From the NCBI GenBank assembly GCA_907163375.1, contig CAJQUW010003033.1:1-64000 (forward strand): a DNA stretch of 64,000 bases. Reading direction: 5' to 3'. The notes below the pieces were generated by a model. The model searched no databases and was not told where the DNA came from. It saw nothing but the letters and a program-made list of their open reading frames with translations. Position 1 is the first letter of the stretch; each line of letters begins with the position of its first letter. The stretch is from Prostheceraeus crozeri. Lineage: Eukaryota > Platyhelminthes > Polycladida > Euryleptidae. Below are positions 11,614 through 23,437 of the stretch, piece by piece. The position numbers and the translations under genes are program-made.

Positions 11614-13392
11614 GTGAGTTAATGATTGTATAACTAATTAATTTGATTATGTTCAAAATATTTGCATTCATAAATATGTGCTAAACATCAAGTGCTCAAG
11701 TATTTGACAGTTGCATCGGTAAAATATTGCTGATAAAATAATTTTTAGAATTATATATTTCTGTACATATCCGAATTAGCTGTTGTTGCTGTTTATTTGT
11801 ATGACAGCTAACACGGAAAAATACGGTAGTAGGTCACCAACATTAATTTCACATTATTGTAGATTTCGATCAGAATGGAAATAAATAACTTGCGATCATT
11901 TTTTTTAACTAGTGAAGCAACTTCGGGAAATAAAATGGAACTAAAATACAATTACGGAAAATAGTATAAATAATCTTGGAGTATGAAGGATATTGTAAGC
12001 TGCACAGGTCAAGAGTTCGTATATCTCTTGAGTGCATGTGAAGTTAGATTTTTATTCTTTAGAATTTACGAGTGGCAACACTAATTCTCTGGAATAAATT
12101 ACTGATAAATGCTTAGCTGATGAGCAACGGTCTCGAATGTGATTGAAAGGTTGACACCAGGCCTTAATAGTTCCTGCTTTCTTAATGCATGTACGAGCAT
12201 GCATGTGGTTAGAGATACGTGTATAAATTTGTGATTCCAACGATCGTGGAATTTTATAAGACTTGCTGATTACTTACTTTAATATAGCTGCAGATAGATG
12301 GGACATTCATCTAGAGGCTTGAGATGGAATGAAGTAAACAGCGCCCGTTACGCCTATGCGAGCATGTTTTTCGTCCATTAATTTTGATCAGGCAGTATCA
12401 CATTTTTCTATCGTCGTATAATTTCCGCACCCTGTAGTATACACTGCATATTCTGAAAATTTGCATTTTTTGTTATCGGTCGAGGGAAATCAATCAGTCT
12501 CAGCATGTTGCTTAGCAATTCAAGCAGCTTAGCAATTCAGCAAATTCGAGAAATTGCTGATTTATGGAGCCGTGTGAGTAAACCTTGACGAATTTAACAT
12601 ATTTTACTCATGTAACTGAATTGCCGACCTTGAACATAGCGCTCATAGTATTCCATCGCTGGCTTCAATATCGCCCTCAGTTTTGCAAGTGAAATGGGGT
12701 CTGATAATGGTGAAAGAAGCATTGGCCGGCTTACTGGCTCTATAATTGCGATTCCATGGTGATTTTATTTGATTTTCGGTGATAATAAGGTACTTCCGGC
12801 CGGTACTGGTATTGTGCTATGATTTTACTCTTAATCATCCTAAATGAAATCTGAAATCTAATTTCATTCCGTTGACAAACTTGCGTTATGATTATCATGT
12901 TGTGATGATTGGCATGATTTTCAACAAATTAAAGAAGCCATATTATTTGTTTTGAATAACGTGTATGAGCGCATGTGTTGTTCATGTAGTGAGAGCAAGT
13001 AAGTTATGCAATAAGGCATCTGAAATATTGTACTGCTAGTGTAAAAGTAGTTAACTTTTCTGCTTGACAAGAGTCAGTTGATTAATAATGCGGGTAAAGC
13101 ACTCAGCTGTAGTGAATTGAAGTAAGAAAATCTGACAATTGACACCGGTATTGTGAGCTCCGTTATTCAGTTGTGATGAATTCTACCATTCAGTGAACAT
13201 TTTTAGCATTGTATTTTTTCTCGTTAAGTTTCCTTGGTTTTTATAAATTGTATGGAATTTCAATCGGAGAGAGCTGGTTTCGTCAATATTGACTTCTTCA
13301 ATCCAAAATATAGTGATCTCAAGCTACTGCCAATTGTGTAAGTAGTTCTTCACGAAAATCATACTATTTACAATTTCGCAGAGTGATCAGCT
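11614..13392. other. TMEM41A intron 1, 5' part
   Basis: AT-rich intronic sequence from the donor to the first tRNA gene. I see no gene, clear repeat or transposon end in it. Confidence 0.45.
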
Positions 13393-13464
13393 GGGGATGT
13401 AGCTCAGTGGTAGAGCGTCCGCTTCGCATGCGGAAGGCCTCGGGTTCGAATCCCGACATCTCCA
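13393..13464 (+). tRNA. tRNA-Ala (anticodon CGC)
   Basis: This 72-base cloverleaf has acceptor arms GGGGATG / CATCTCC (one G-U pair), an A box TAGCTCAGTGGTAGAGC in the D arm, and an anticodon stem TCCGC/GCGGA around loop TTCGCAT, which gives anticodon CGC. The T arm is CGGGTTCGAATCCCG. The discriminator is A, and the next three genomic bases happen to be CCA. A run of eight T follows at once. No intron is present. It sits in the sense orientation inside TMEM41A intron 1. Confidence 0.97.
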
Positions 13465-13468
13465 CCAA

Positions 13469-13476
13469 TTTTTTTT
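13469..13476 (+). terminator. RNA polymerase III terminator of tRNA-Ala(CGC)
   Basis: A run of eight T begins five bases after the discriminator, a strong Pol III stop. Confidence 0.85.
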
Positions 13477-13803
13477 CTTGTCGATGCCTACTTTGCGATT
13501 ATATATAGAAAAATCGGATTTTATTTCATTCAGATAATCGCATTTATTTTATAGTTCCAGAACTTTATGAACCAGAAGTAGGCATGCTTCACAAAGCTTT
13601 TAATTCAATTTTGACGTAAGTTTCCATTTACTACAGAAGTGCTCGGTGCCCTCTTCTTAGTTGGATTTCCTATCTGAGGACTATTTGAAGCTTGGTAACT
13701 GTATTTTGAATAACCGAATGGGCCAAACACCAAAAATTGATACAAAAATGCTAAAAATGTGATGACATGGACAACCTACGGCGAAATTTCGTAAAAGATT
13801 TTG

Positions 13804-13875
13804 TGGAGATGCCGGGGTTCGAACCCGGGGCCTTTCACATGCAAAGCGAACGCTCTACCGCTGAGCTACATCCCC
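13804..13875 (-). tRNA. tRNA-Ala (anticodon UGC)
   Basis: Read on the minus strand this is a 72-base cloverleaf with acceptor GGGGATG / CATCTCC, a D arm TAGCTCAGCGGTAGAGC, and anticodon stem TTCGC/GTGAA around loop TTTGCAT, giving anticodon UGC. The last anticodon-stem pair position is a weak G-U/T mismatch type. The T arm is CCGGGTTCGAACCCCGG. It faces the tRNA-Ala(CGC) gene 339 bases away, and both share the acceptor and D-arm sequence, so one probably arose by inverted duplication. The T-run downstream is short (TTTT). Confidence 0.95.
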
Positions 13876-14159
13876 AGCTGCCGTAGTGGGGTTATTTTAA
13901 AAGAATGTATTTGTTTGCATGGTTATATTCATTTATCAGTAGTATGTTTATATAGTATATTACAAAGTGTTGCGAAATTTTCTGACGGAATCTGTTGCTC
14001 TGTCAGATCTGTTGAAAAATAAGTTTTTAATATCAGTCTATTTTAAATCTTCATTTAGATAAATATTCAGATGCACGATATGTATATGATATCATCTCCA
14101 TAATTTTGGACTACTATTGATCGTTATTTTGGCTATCTCAATAGTGCTTGCTTATTGTA

Positions 14160-14359
14160 TTAGGCCTCTGTCACACTGAAAGCAAAGCAAACACGAGCGT
14201 TCCAAGCAAGCATAATTATGTCCGTAAGCTATTAATCGCTCTGGTTTGCTTTGCTCGCAGTGTGGCAGTCTACAACTGCTGCAATGATGACTTTATATTT
14301 GCTGTGAAACGTTTTGCTCGGAAACGCTTGGAAAAGCTCGCAATGTAGCTGAGGCCTTA
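14160..14359. mobile_element. MITE of about 200 bp with GGCCTC ends (PIF/Harbinger-like)
   Basis: The left end reads GGCCTCTGTCACACTG; the right end, read inward, GGCCTCAGCTACATTG. Both are bordered by TTA (14160-14162 and 14357-14359), which fits a 3-bp TTA duplication. Inside, the left arm TGTCACACTGAAAGCAAAGC is also matched in reverse near 14243-14266, so the element is strongly self-complementary. There is no coding capacity. The superfamily call rests only on the TTA and GGCC ends. Confidence 0.55.
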
Positions 14360-15071
14360 GAACCCTCTGTTTTACGGTAGCAAAATTTCGATTTCGAAAT
14401 CGTCTACATGCTTGATGAAGCTCTTACATGCAAATAAGATGCTAGAATAAACAATATTTTTTATAAACAGGTGGATCAATCAGCCGCTGAGTGTTATACT
14501 TTCTTTTTTCTTAATCCTCCTATGAATTGAAATTGAAAGGATGTGGATCAGCTTATATCTATTGACAGATGAGTTAATTGAGTTGAAAATATAGCGATTG
14601 ACCCAACTGTATTCTTGACAAAACCTGTCAATCATTTCGGTGATCTAGCCTGCCTTTGTGCTTCATCTTATAGTAGGTATCCATTTGATATAGCCAATGG
14701 TCAATTATTCATCTTGATAAAACAGGTTAGCTAAACTACTCGAATTTACATGCATTACTAAGTTAACTTCGAATGAATGTATCACTAGCGATGCCACAAC
14801 TAGAGAAAGCAGCACAGGTTTAGAGATACTTTGTTGAATTCACCTTAGTTTTTGTGACCGATGGGCCTTACTCAAATGTTATCCGCAGACAGAATACAAA
14901 AGTGCTCATACAGGTGCCTGAAGAAAATTTATTGATTGAAAATTAATTGCAATTTAAATGCCTCATGTCGGTGTTCTTCCGTTTAATAGTCAGGCATTCA
15001 AAGCTATGTATTGTACTCACATAGACAGTGTAAACATATTCTATAAGAGTGTGATATCTAAGTTATTATCG

Positions 15072-15116
15072 TTTATTGGCCTAGGACAATACATGCGAAA
15101 GTACTAGGCCAATAAA
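15072..15116. repeat. Perfect 13-bp inverted repeat
   Basis: TTTATTGGCCTAG (15072-15084) is exactly matched in reverse by CTAGGCCAATAAA (15104-15116) across a 19-base loop. The stem is stable in RNA or extruded DNA. No function is apparent, and it may be a tiny foldback remnant. Confidence 0.75.
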
Positions 15117-16307
15117 TCATTCATACACATTCAACATTTAAATTATGATATATCACTGATATTTGCCTTTACGCAAAGATAGTCCTCGTTCATGGATTTA
15201 ATGTACTCGTCTCCTTCGGAAACTCATACATTAAATATATTGACTCGGACTTTCTCATCGTGTAAAGCATCGTGTGTATTGCACTCGCAAAATAGAGGGG
15301 AATATAACTAATAATTATTTTAGTCATTGCACGATGCTTTGATCAGTTCATTTACATGTTTTTATCGTGCAAAATAGTTCAACGAGCATAATGATGCAGA
15401 AGTTGCATGTCATTATAGCTAAATTTAAGTTTTGTAAGTGTTTTTAATGCATCTTCGAAGACTGAGGCGTTATGTACCGACGTTTCATGAATGTAACTTT
15501 CTAAGTATTTGTCAATCATATGTCAATAATGCAATCATTTTGCAGTGAACAAAAAATAATTGGATTTGAAGGCTATCTTTCTATAGATTGGGAAGTGATA
15601 AAAATAGCTGCAATTAATTGATTGCTATCTAAAAATTTGACCAATTAAATTGCAATTAATTTTTCCAACCCTTGTGCTGAGAGACAGTGCATGATTATTA
15701 TTGTTGGCAAATTCTTAATTTTGTGATTGCGATGATGATAAATCATTAAAAGTTCATGTTGCTGTGATAGATTAGAGATGAATCATCCCTTTTAAACTAA
15801 AGCAGTACTTTTGAAAACCTTCGCTAGATTACAACATTATATGCAGCAGATGATACAATCGAATCATGTGAACGATGTCATGACCTCGCTTCGTTAATGA
15901 ATTTCTGTAAGCGAATGAAGGGATTGTAAATGTAGGTGCGGAAAATAATAACACATCATGACAGGCCGTCACTGTCACCTAGTGACCCTGTTGAGAGACA
16001 ATCTGACAGAGTTGAAAGGAAAATCGTCGAGAAATTGATGTTTTTTCTGTTTAGTGGCTGTGTGAAGACATCACTAGAATTCTGTGTTTCATAACCAAAA
16101 AATGGTGAAGATGATCTGGAACAGAAATTGATTGTGCCATTAGTATACGTGGTGAGATCAAAAATGATTTAGACTCGACCACAAGGCGTAATGCTACGGA
16201 CTTGTTTCGTAGCCCAGTATAGCTTATGAGTATATAGGTCCGAAAAATAGAAAACTTTCATTCACATCTGCAGTAAATTATATCACATTTAATATATCGA
16301 ATTTTTA

Positions 16308-18109
16308 CAACTTTTCCAACTCATGTATCAACTAAACTAATTTTATTGTAAATTAACTCAATTAATTTGTCTTCAGCATATCAGAACTTGTATCATTAAC
16401 AAAGAATCTCAGATCTAACTGAAGGAATCTCAGTTCAGTTGTTAAGTTTTACAATTAACTCATCAATTTCCTCAGTTCAAGTACAAAATATCGCATATCG
16501 AATTTAGGTTGAAAGATCATAACTCACAAAGCCGTCAACTTTTTCAAGTCAAGAACTATAAACGCAGCTCAACAATCAATCCAAATATAAACATGATTGC
16601 TGCATGAATGACATCAACATTTCACTTTTCAATATAAGGATGCCACGTAATAGTATCAACTTAATTGACAAGCTGAGGATCGTTGCTGCTTGCGAGCGAC
16701 GTGAGGATTTCTGTGAGACCGCCCGTCAATTAAATATTTCATACAATAGAGCGTACACTATAGTACGACGATATCAAAGGTTCGGTACTGTCGCTAGATC
16801 TCGAGGCGGTCCACACAATATTCGTATGGATGAAGATATGGTTGCTAGCTTGATTTCAATCACAGAGGATCACCCAGAATATACCCTAGAGCAGATAAAT
16901 TCTGAGTTGAGAGTTCGTCTTCCTAATAAGCCAACGGTTTACGACAACACCATTGCTAAAACATTGGACAGCTGTCTCATTACTTTGAAGCTGATGCGCG
17001 ATGTTCCACAACCACGTAATATGGATGAGATTAAGGAAGACAGAAAGTCTATGAGTGAATGGTTACTTCGCAATGCAAACAGAGAAAAAGTGTACATAGA
17101 TGAGACTCGTTTTCGCAGAATTAAGGGCAGATCACCCAGAGGCCAACCAGTTTTTCGAGTTGTGGATGGACGGCGGAGTCAGAATATGTCGGCCATTTTT
17201 GCAGTATCAAGCGAAAGAGGTTTGGTAAAGCATACTTACAGAGAAGAGGGATACAATCAATGGACATGCGTTCAAAGAATTTCTCGAAGAAACCTCACAA
17301 ATTTTGGCTGATACTCCTATTGTGTTCATATTTGACAATGCACCGTTTCACAATTCGGCTGAACAAGCAAATCTCCAAATTGTTCATACTTATCGATTTC
17401 AGCCTCCCTATTCTCCTTTCTTCAATACATGCGAAGGCTCATTCAGTGTATGGAAATCGGAATTCAAACGTCTAATGGCCGAAATTCGGCATGAGCTGCT
17501 ACAACAATCGCATCAACAACGCATTGCATCCATCACTCATGTAAATGGCGGAGCAGTCAATTTCTGCAGTTACCGAGACCAAAGTTAGAAGCATTTATCA
17601 ACATATGTTGACCCTTATCCCTGCCTGTTTGGGACGAGAAGATATTCATGAGTGACTGTAAAATTATAAAATATGTGATTCATTTAGATGCCACTTGTCT
17701 TATCCATGTCTTCAGATTGCAAAATTTATTCAACAATGTTAATTCTTATTTGACGGTACTATAACAAATGAAAATAGAAAAGGAAATTAAAATCCCAATT
17801 AAGTTCTAATAAAAATAATAAAGTAGCCGATAGGTTATTGGTGTTACAATGATTAAGTATAGTGCACATTAATTATCAGCATGTGTCATTGTTATGCCTA
17901 ATGGCAAATGCAAAGTTGCAATGCTACTTAATGACTTGAGAAAATAATTGATGACTTGAGGATTTTACTCTTGAACTGAGATAGAAGGCAAAATCGGTGA
18001 ATTTCACGACATTTATCTATTATCTCAAGTCAAAAACAAATACTGAATTTGTCCTGAGATATTTCGCCATTGAACTGACAATTATTGCTCTTGGATTGGA
18101 AAAGGTGTC
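16308..18109 (+). mobile_element. IS630/Tc1-like transposon inserted in the mariner
   Basis: TA flanks lie at 16306-16307 and 18110-18111. The left end reads CAACTTTTCCAACTC, and the right end inward GACACCTTTTCCAATCC, related with one small gap. Subterminal inverted motifs CTCAGTTCAAG occur on both sides (near 16471 and 17971). The 1.8-kb element carries one IS630-like DDE transposase gene with two frame breaks. Confidence 0.75.
16604..17655 (+). pseudogene. IS630/Tc1-type DDE transposase (frame-broken)
   Basis: The protein probably starts at the Met in MPRNSINLIDKLRIVAACER (about 16640). It has a helix-turn-helix N-terminus (ETARQLNISYNRAYTIVRRY, then GGP), then the DDE core: YIDETRFR with first Asp at 17099-17101, FIFDNAPFHN with second Asp at 17334-17336, and PPYSPFFNTCE with Glu at 17433-17435. 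The catalytic triad is intact, with 32 residues between the second Asp and the Glu. The frame changes between about 17210 and 17280, and again just before 17588; a C-terminal LIPACLGRED segment then runs to a stop at 17653-17655. About 330 residues in total is normal for the family. Confidence 0.85.
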
Positions 18110-18130
18110 TATTTTTTCATATTTTATTTT

Positions 18131-18690
18131 CTATGTTAGTTCAAAGTGATAAATAGTAGATAGAGAAGGCGCATGTCCAAAAAAATATTTGTTATTCATC
18201 ATCACAAGAAAGTAATCAACTTTTTTCGATGTATCCTCGTCATTCTTCACACACTTGGCCCACGTGTTGGGCAGCTCCCGAAATGACTTACGAAAAAACT
18301 CCGGACTTTTGGAATTGAAAACTTCCGTAACAACGGTTTCGACATTGACGCTATTCTCAAAATGTTCGCCTCTGAGGTGAAGGTTTAAATGTCGAAACAA
18401 GTGAAAGTCGGTTGGGTCTTCGTCCGGGCTGTAGATAGGATAGGGGAGTTCTTCGAGCCATTGTCTCTGATTGCAGCATCACTAGTGACCGTCACGTTAT
18501 GAATAGGAGTGTTGTCGTGGAGCAAGTAGAGGTTCTGGTTTCGAGGCTTACAAACACCTTGCCGTGCAGGTCGAAGTCGCTCGCAGTGGCACTCTCAATT
18601 CAGACGACGTTATTTATCAGCAAAGTTCATGTGGACTACTACGCGACTGTTCCAAAAGATGGTGAGCATCAAACATCTCGGATGTCTTGT
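18131..18690 (-). pseudogene. Mariner transposase, C-terminal half (broken)
   Basis: On the minus strand, the block LLHDNTPIHN (about 18503-18526) carries the second catalytic Asp. It is followed in a shifted frame by YSPDEDPTDF (18405-18434) with the third Asp, then FRHLNLHLRGEHFENS and the closing SKSPEFFRKSFRELPNTWAK. This is the mariner DD-D arrangement. The N-terminal helix-turn-helix region is not recognisable, and several frame changes show it is defunct. Confidence 0.8.
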
Positions 18691-19296
18691 TCCGCGTCGC
18701 AACGCAACTTGCTACTTGCCGATTCTCTTATCCAATTGTAAACTGTTGCTCGACATGGTGCATCATCGTCATAAGCAGCAGACAGCTCATTTTAAATTGT
18801 TTGCCAGTCAAATTTCTGAAGCAACAAGAATCGAATGACACTTCGATATTCCACAGATGGTAGCATGTCTTGAAAAGAAAATGAATCATGAAAATTAATG
18901 ATATTTGTATCCGTTCATGGAATGCCACTGACTACTGAACATTCTGCATTGCTGTCTGTGTTGCATACATGCTAGCTCTACAGAATATGGCATAGATATT
19001 TAAGAATTACTGTTGAATTGTATCATGGCTCATTAAGTTAACCTGCAATATGATTTCTCATTATTCGTTAGCCTATAGTTTAAATTCTGAAAATACGATA
19101 GAACTTATTAAAAATATGAAAAAATAGAAAAAAATCGATATATTAAATGTGATATAATTTACTGCAGATGTAAATGTGTATGAAAGTTAACTTCGCTATT
19201 TTTCGGACCCATATACTTCTAAGTTATACTGGGCGAAGAAATAAGTCCGTAGCATTACGCCTTGTGGTCGAGTCTAAATCATTTTTAATCTCACCA

Positions 19297-22200
19297 GCTG
19301 CGGCTACTATTCGAGGCAACGCTAGAGAACTTAACAATTTCGTACAATTTCGTACACCCATTTTCTAAATTTCATAAGCGTAACAAAGATGTACAACATG
19401 CCTGTATCTTGCTTATTTCTGCATTATTCGTCCTAACGGTTACAACATAAAGGCCTACATAGCTGTGGACAAATACACCAGCTACATGTAAATGTTTAAA
19501 ATAAAATGAAGCCTATTTTGTGTCTTTGTTTTTTGTTTTTTTGTATTTTGTTTTTTTTTAAATTAGAACATTCAACTAGGCATATCGGTAGCCGTGCGAC
19601 TTCCTGAGTCGAATCTACAGCGACTTTAAGTTGAGAATGGTAAAATTCTCTAATTCAAGCTGTGTCAAGTTCTAAGGTTTCTGTCCAACTAATAAGTTCT
19701 GCTCGTGAACCACAAATTTCTCTGAATTTCCGTTATGATTATCCATACCATGAGCGCTAAAATCAGTTTCCATCCACGCACATTATTTAGTAGTGGTCAG
19801 CAGGTGAGCAAGGAAATTAATTTCAAGTCAACAGTTTTGTTTCATCGCATCAGCCAAGTTACTGATCATGGGCTTTTTAATGGTAGCCGTCCTCGCTTAG
19901 TAGCGCACCCGAAATGTACAGTTTTTAATAGTAGCTGCGGCTAATATTCGAAAAAAACGCCATTTGTAGGCTATCTCTCATGTTTTCTGTCCACGGAACT
20001 TCCCGCAGCTTAATGATATCATGATTATAAATAATAATTTCTTAATTGAACATTTTATCTATTTAGAGATCAAAGCAAGTCATTTTTGGGAAAATCCGTT
20101 GTGAAATATGTCGTATACTTGAAGTTCAAGTATCAATTCGTTGTAACTATGGATCTCATGTTTGAATATAAGGATGCTTGTTAAGATTAACTGGACTGAA
20201 TAAAATGGAATGTCTAATGATTTAATTCTCTCGACTCTATTACGTTTCATTCCTTTTGATATTGATTCATGAAGATGTTTGCATTATTCCTTCATGACAA
20301 GCTTGAGCAAGACTTTCATTCAGAGATACTGAATTATTGCTTTTCTATATGTTGTAAATTGTAAGTCTTCCTAATCTATTGCTTTCCCTGTGATTACCCG
20401 GTAGATGAGTTACTATGCCAGGTTAGTTTGTCTAATTGTGAGGTTGAGCAATGCTTGATGAGGCCTAAATACTTTTACTAAGGTTTGCAACACCGAGCAC
20501 ATTTTAGAGCACTAAGTAGCTCATTCAATATCCTAATTTAAAATCATATTAATATTGAATATAGCCTGTCTTTCAGTACGCATTTGAACTTGTTTGTCGT
20601 GATTATATCGGTAACATTGATGTCTGAGTTTCCTAATTCCTTCGAAGGACGAATATTTTCATTGTGGGCGAGGCTCACTTATCAATTTCATCACAATATT
20701 TGCATAGAAAAAACAAATTGGCGTCGAATATTGAGTTCAATGTGCAAAAGCTACTTGATGGTGTCGATTTATTACACATGAAATTGACGTATGGCATTCG
20801 CACAGGAGGATGAGTAGAGACTAGGGGTTCTTATTGATAGGCGAATGATTGGTAAGCCTATTGAATTTCACATATTCATCAAAGTTGATCAGAAACATTT
20901 GTATTGGGTGGTTTTTCGAAAGATCTTCGCACGAAGTGCTGCAGCTAATTAGACGTCTCAAATGTTGGAAATAGAGCATGATGGGTCCTGAATTCATTCG
21001 ATTATCTCCTGAAAAATTCTCCAGAAAAACTGTTTACATGTTCTGAAAACATTAGGTCGGGGTGCACTCAAAAGTTTTGTAGGCACTACGGGAAAATATT
21101 TTTTCTTAAATTTCAAATAATAAGCTCTGCATACAAACTCCTCGCATTTCCATGCATTCGAGCGATCATTAAGTCGTAAAATGACAACATTACGACTATT
21201 TATCGAACTGTTTTGAAATAGTTTGAATTTTGAGCATAATATGTAGTATGGATAAGTACAGATTTTAAAATTCTTAACAGAAAATCTCTTCTGCCTCATG
21301 AAATTCATTTTATGGTGTTGTGGTGCATCCTCAGTCCTGATGTTTTAATGTTATTCATAATGGAATATTGTTTTATTTTGATTTACAGCTCTAATATGTG
21401 CTGCAGCATCACTATACTTGTTCTTCAAAGTTCATATAGGTCTTCACAAATTGAAAAATGTGAAGATATTTAATCTTCATTTCTAATCAGAACCTGTTAT
21501 AATAAGTGGTCATGCAAAGAAATAAATTGCAAGTTTATTTAATATTCAGCACATGTGAATGAAGTTCAAATTTGAAAATGTGAATTGTAGATATTTTTAT
21601 TAGAATTGAACCACATCCCCGGGATATTAATTTCAAGCTATTAAATTGTAGACCTCGGCTATTTAAGAAATTCGAATACAGTTCAATGATTCTGATTACA
21701 ATTTGCTGTCTCGTACAAGCTCACATTTTCAAAAGAAGTATATTTATACTACTGTTCAAACTAAATAAACTAAATATAACTTTATAAATTTGTATAATGT
21801 AACATGAAGGATATTCGAGGTTTCATCTAATATGAAGGATATTAAGGATTAATGGTATAACTTCTTAATTTCACTATTATGAATGATATTACCGTAACTA
21901 AAGCATGCGAACTCATTGTTGAAAGCTTTACCCGGTGAAGAAATTTAGAGGACGACTGATATGATTGAAAAAGTGCAACTTCTATTCATTTTGATTTTTT
22001 GATTTGAAAATATTTCATGAGAATATTCCGGCATTTTTCAAATATTTCTTCAACTTCCCATATAACTGCAAATCCCAACGGGTCTCATCTCCTGATTTGC
22101 GTCACTGTTGATTTGTCTTGAAATCCATTTCTTTTATCTCGAAATACTCAAAGATCAACTAATTATTTCTCAATGTCAAATTTGATTTCAGATTGCTATC

Positions 22201-23437
22201 TGTTTCTTAAAAGCTTTTTTAAGGATGTGGCTGTTCATATGGGACTTGCAAATGATATAATTTGTGATAGCTAAATAAGTAATAGATTTTGATTGATCGT
22301 ACGCGTGATGTTAATCGTAAATTGTAGAAGTTTTGGCACTAGCTTCGACATATTTCAGCCCGGAAAAGCGTGATAAAGTGATAATTAGTGATTCAATATT
22401 TTCTACCTTAATTTTCAGTCCGCAAATATAGAATTTTTACAACAAGTGAAAATTGCGAAAAGCACCCCATGTTATAGCTTTCTGCAAATGCGATCCTACA
22501 GACATTAGAATCGTCTTTATCATTTTCCAGTTCAGGACAGATTCTCAGCAACATAAGGAAGCTAGAATTTGTAAACTGTAAGTCACTTACAAGAATAACA
22601 TACAATAAATTACAAAATAATTTGAGCACAGTAATGAAGCTATTGCATAAGTTTGGCTAGTCTGAGCTAGCAAAATAAAGACATGGAAGTTCGGGTTCAT
22701 GATTCCGAGCTGGGGTTAATAATTTCCAGGAACCTTAATGAAGGCGACTCACCATCAGCTGCTTCGCCTAACTCTTGTTTAGCAACCGACGTCTTCGGCC
22801 GCTTTCAGTGAGAAACCTATGTCACAAGGATATTATTTCATTGTCACGTTTAAATCGTGTCAAACGAGGGAGGTTATGAATTAAAACAAAAGTATTGGAG
22901 AAAATTTTGAGCAGCCGAACCGATTCGAATTCTCTCGAATCACAATCCCCAATCGAATCTCGAATCAGCAACCGATTTACAATTCGAATCAAATCTCGAA
23001 GCTTCACAGGTTCATAATTGGAAAATGCTTTGGTTGTTCTTTCTCATTTATAGTGGTGCAATCAAGGTAATTGTGATAAAGGTCAAATAAACATGCTTTT
23101 CATGATTGAATACTCGCATATTGCGCCAGTTTCATTTAAATTCTTAGCTATTGTTAAAGGTTTTAAGAAACATTTCATGTTGAACTGGATTAATATAGAT
23201 GGAAATTCGCATCATTTTACATTAGTCTGAATAGATGATTATTCAATAGCCTATTACGTTGTTTCTTAGAGTGAGACCCGAAAAGTGAATTTGCTTTCAA
23301 GTATGAATTAGCAATATCTCCCATTCATCTATTTGAAGTGACACGTTAGTGCGACATCACCGTTCACCGGGCGTGCTAACTGTATGTGTTTCTGTTTACT
23401 CCTGAAGCGGCCTGAGTGGTCAAATATTTGTGGCATG
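19297..23437. other. TMEM41A intron 1, middle part
   Basis: About 4 kb of AT-rich intron. It contains a T-rich low-complexity stretch near 19520-19562, a cluster of TCGAAT motifs (22916-23000) and a 19-base repeat described under findings. I recognise no coding sequence; the ORFs present are short and composition-driven. Confidence 0.4.
22916..23000. repeat. Cluster of TCGAAT/ATTCGA motifs
   Basis: Within about 85 bases the hexamer TCGAAT or its complement occurs roughly six times, with irregular spacing (for example GATTCGAATTCTCTCGAATC). It looks like a simple degenerate repeat. I know of no factor binding to assign. Confidence 0.5.

Larger units (their letters stand above)
13876..16149. 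other. TMEM41A intron 1 between tRNA pair and mariner
   Basis: Apart from the MITE (14160-14359), the perfect hairpin (15072-15116) and an imperfect palindrome around 15179-15254, I see nothing coding. The sequence is AT-rich and has the look of ordinary intron. Confidence 0.45.
16150..19296 (-). mobile_element. Mariner transposon with long terminal inverted repeats, interrupted by another transposon
   Basis: The left arm from 16150 (TGGTGAGATCAAAAATGA) and the right arm ending at 19296 are near-identical inverted repeats of about 165 bases or more. The repeat is cut on the left by an inserted element (16308-18109). It resumes at 18112 with ATTTTTTCATATTTTA, which also matches the right arm. 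Without the insert the element is about 1.35 kb, the usual mariner size. Its minus-strand gene is a broken mariner transposase (18131-18690). Clean TA flanks are not visible at the outer ends. Confidence 0.85.
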
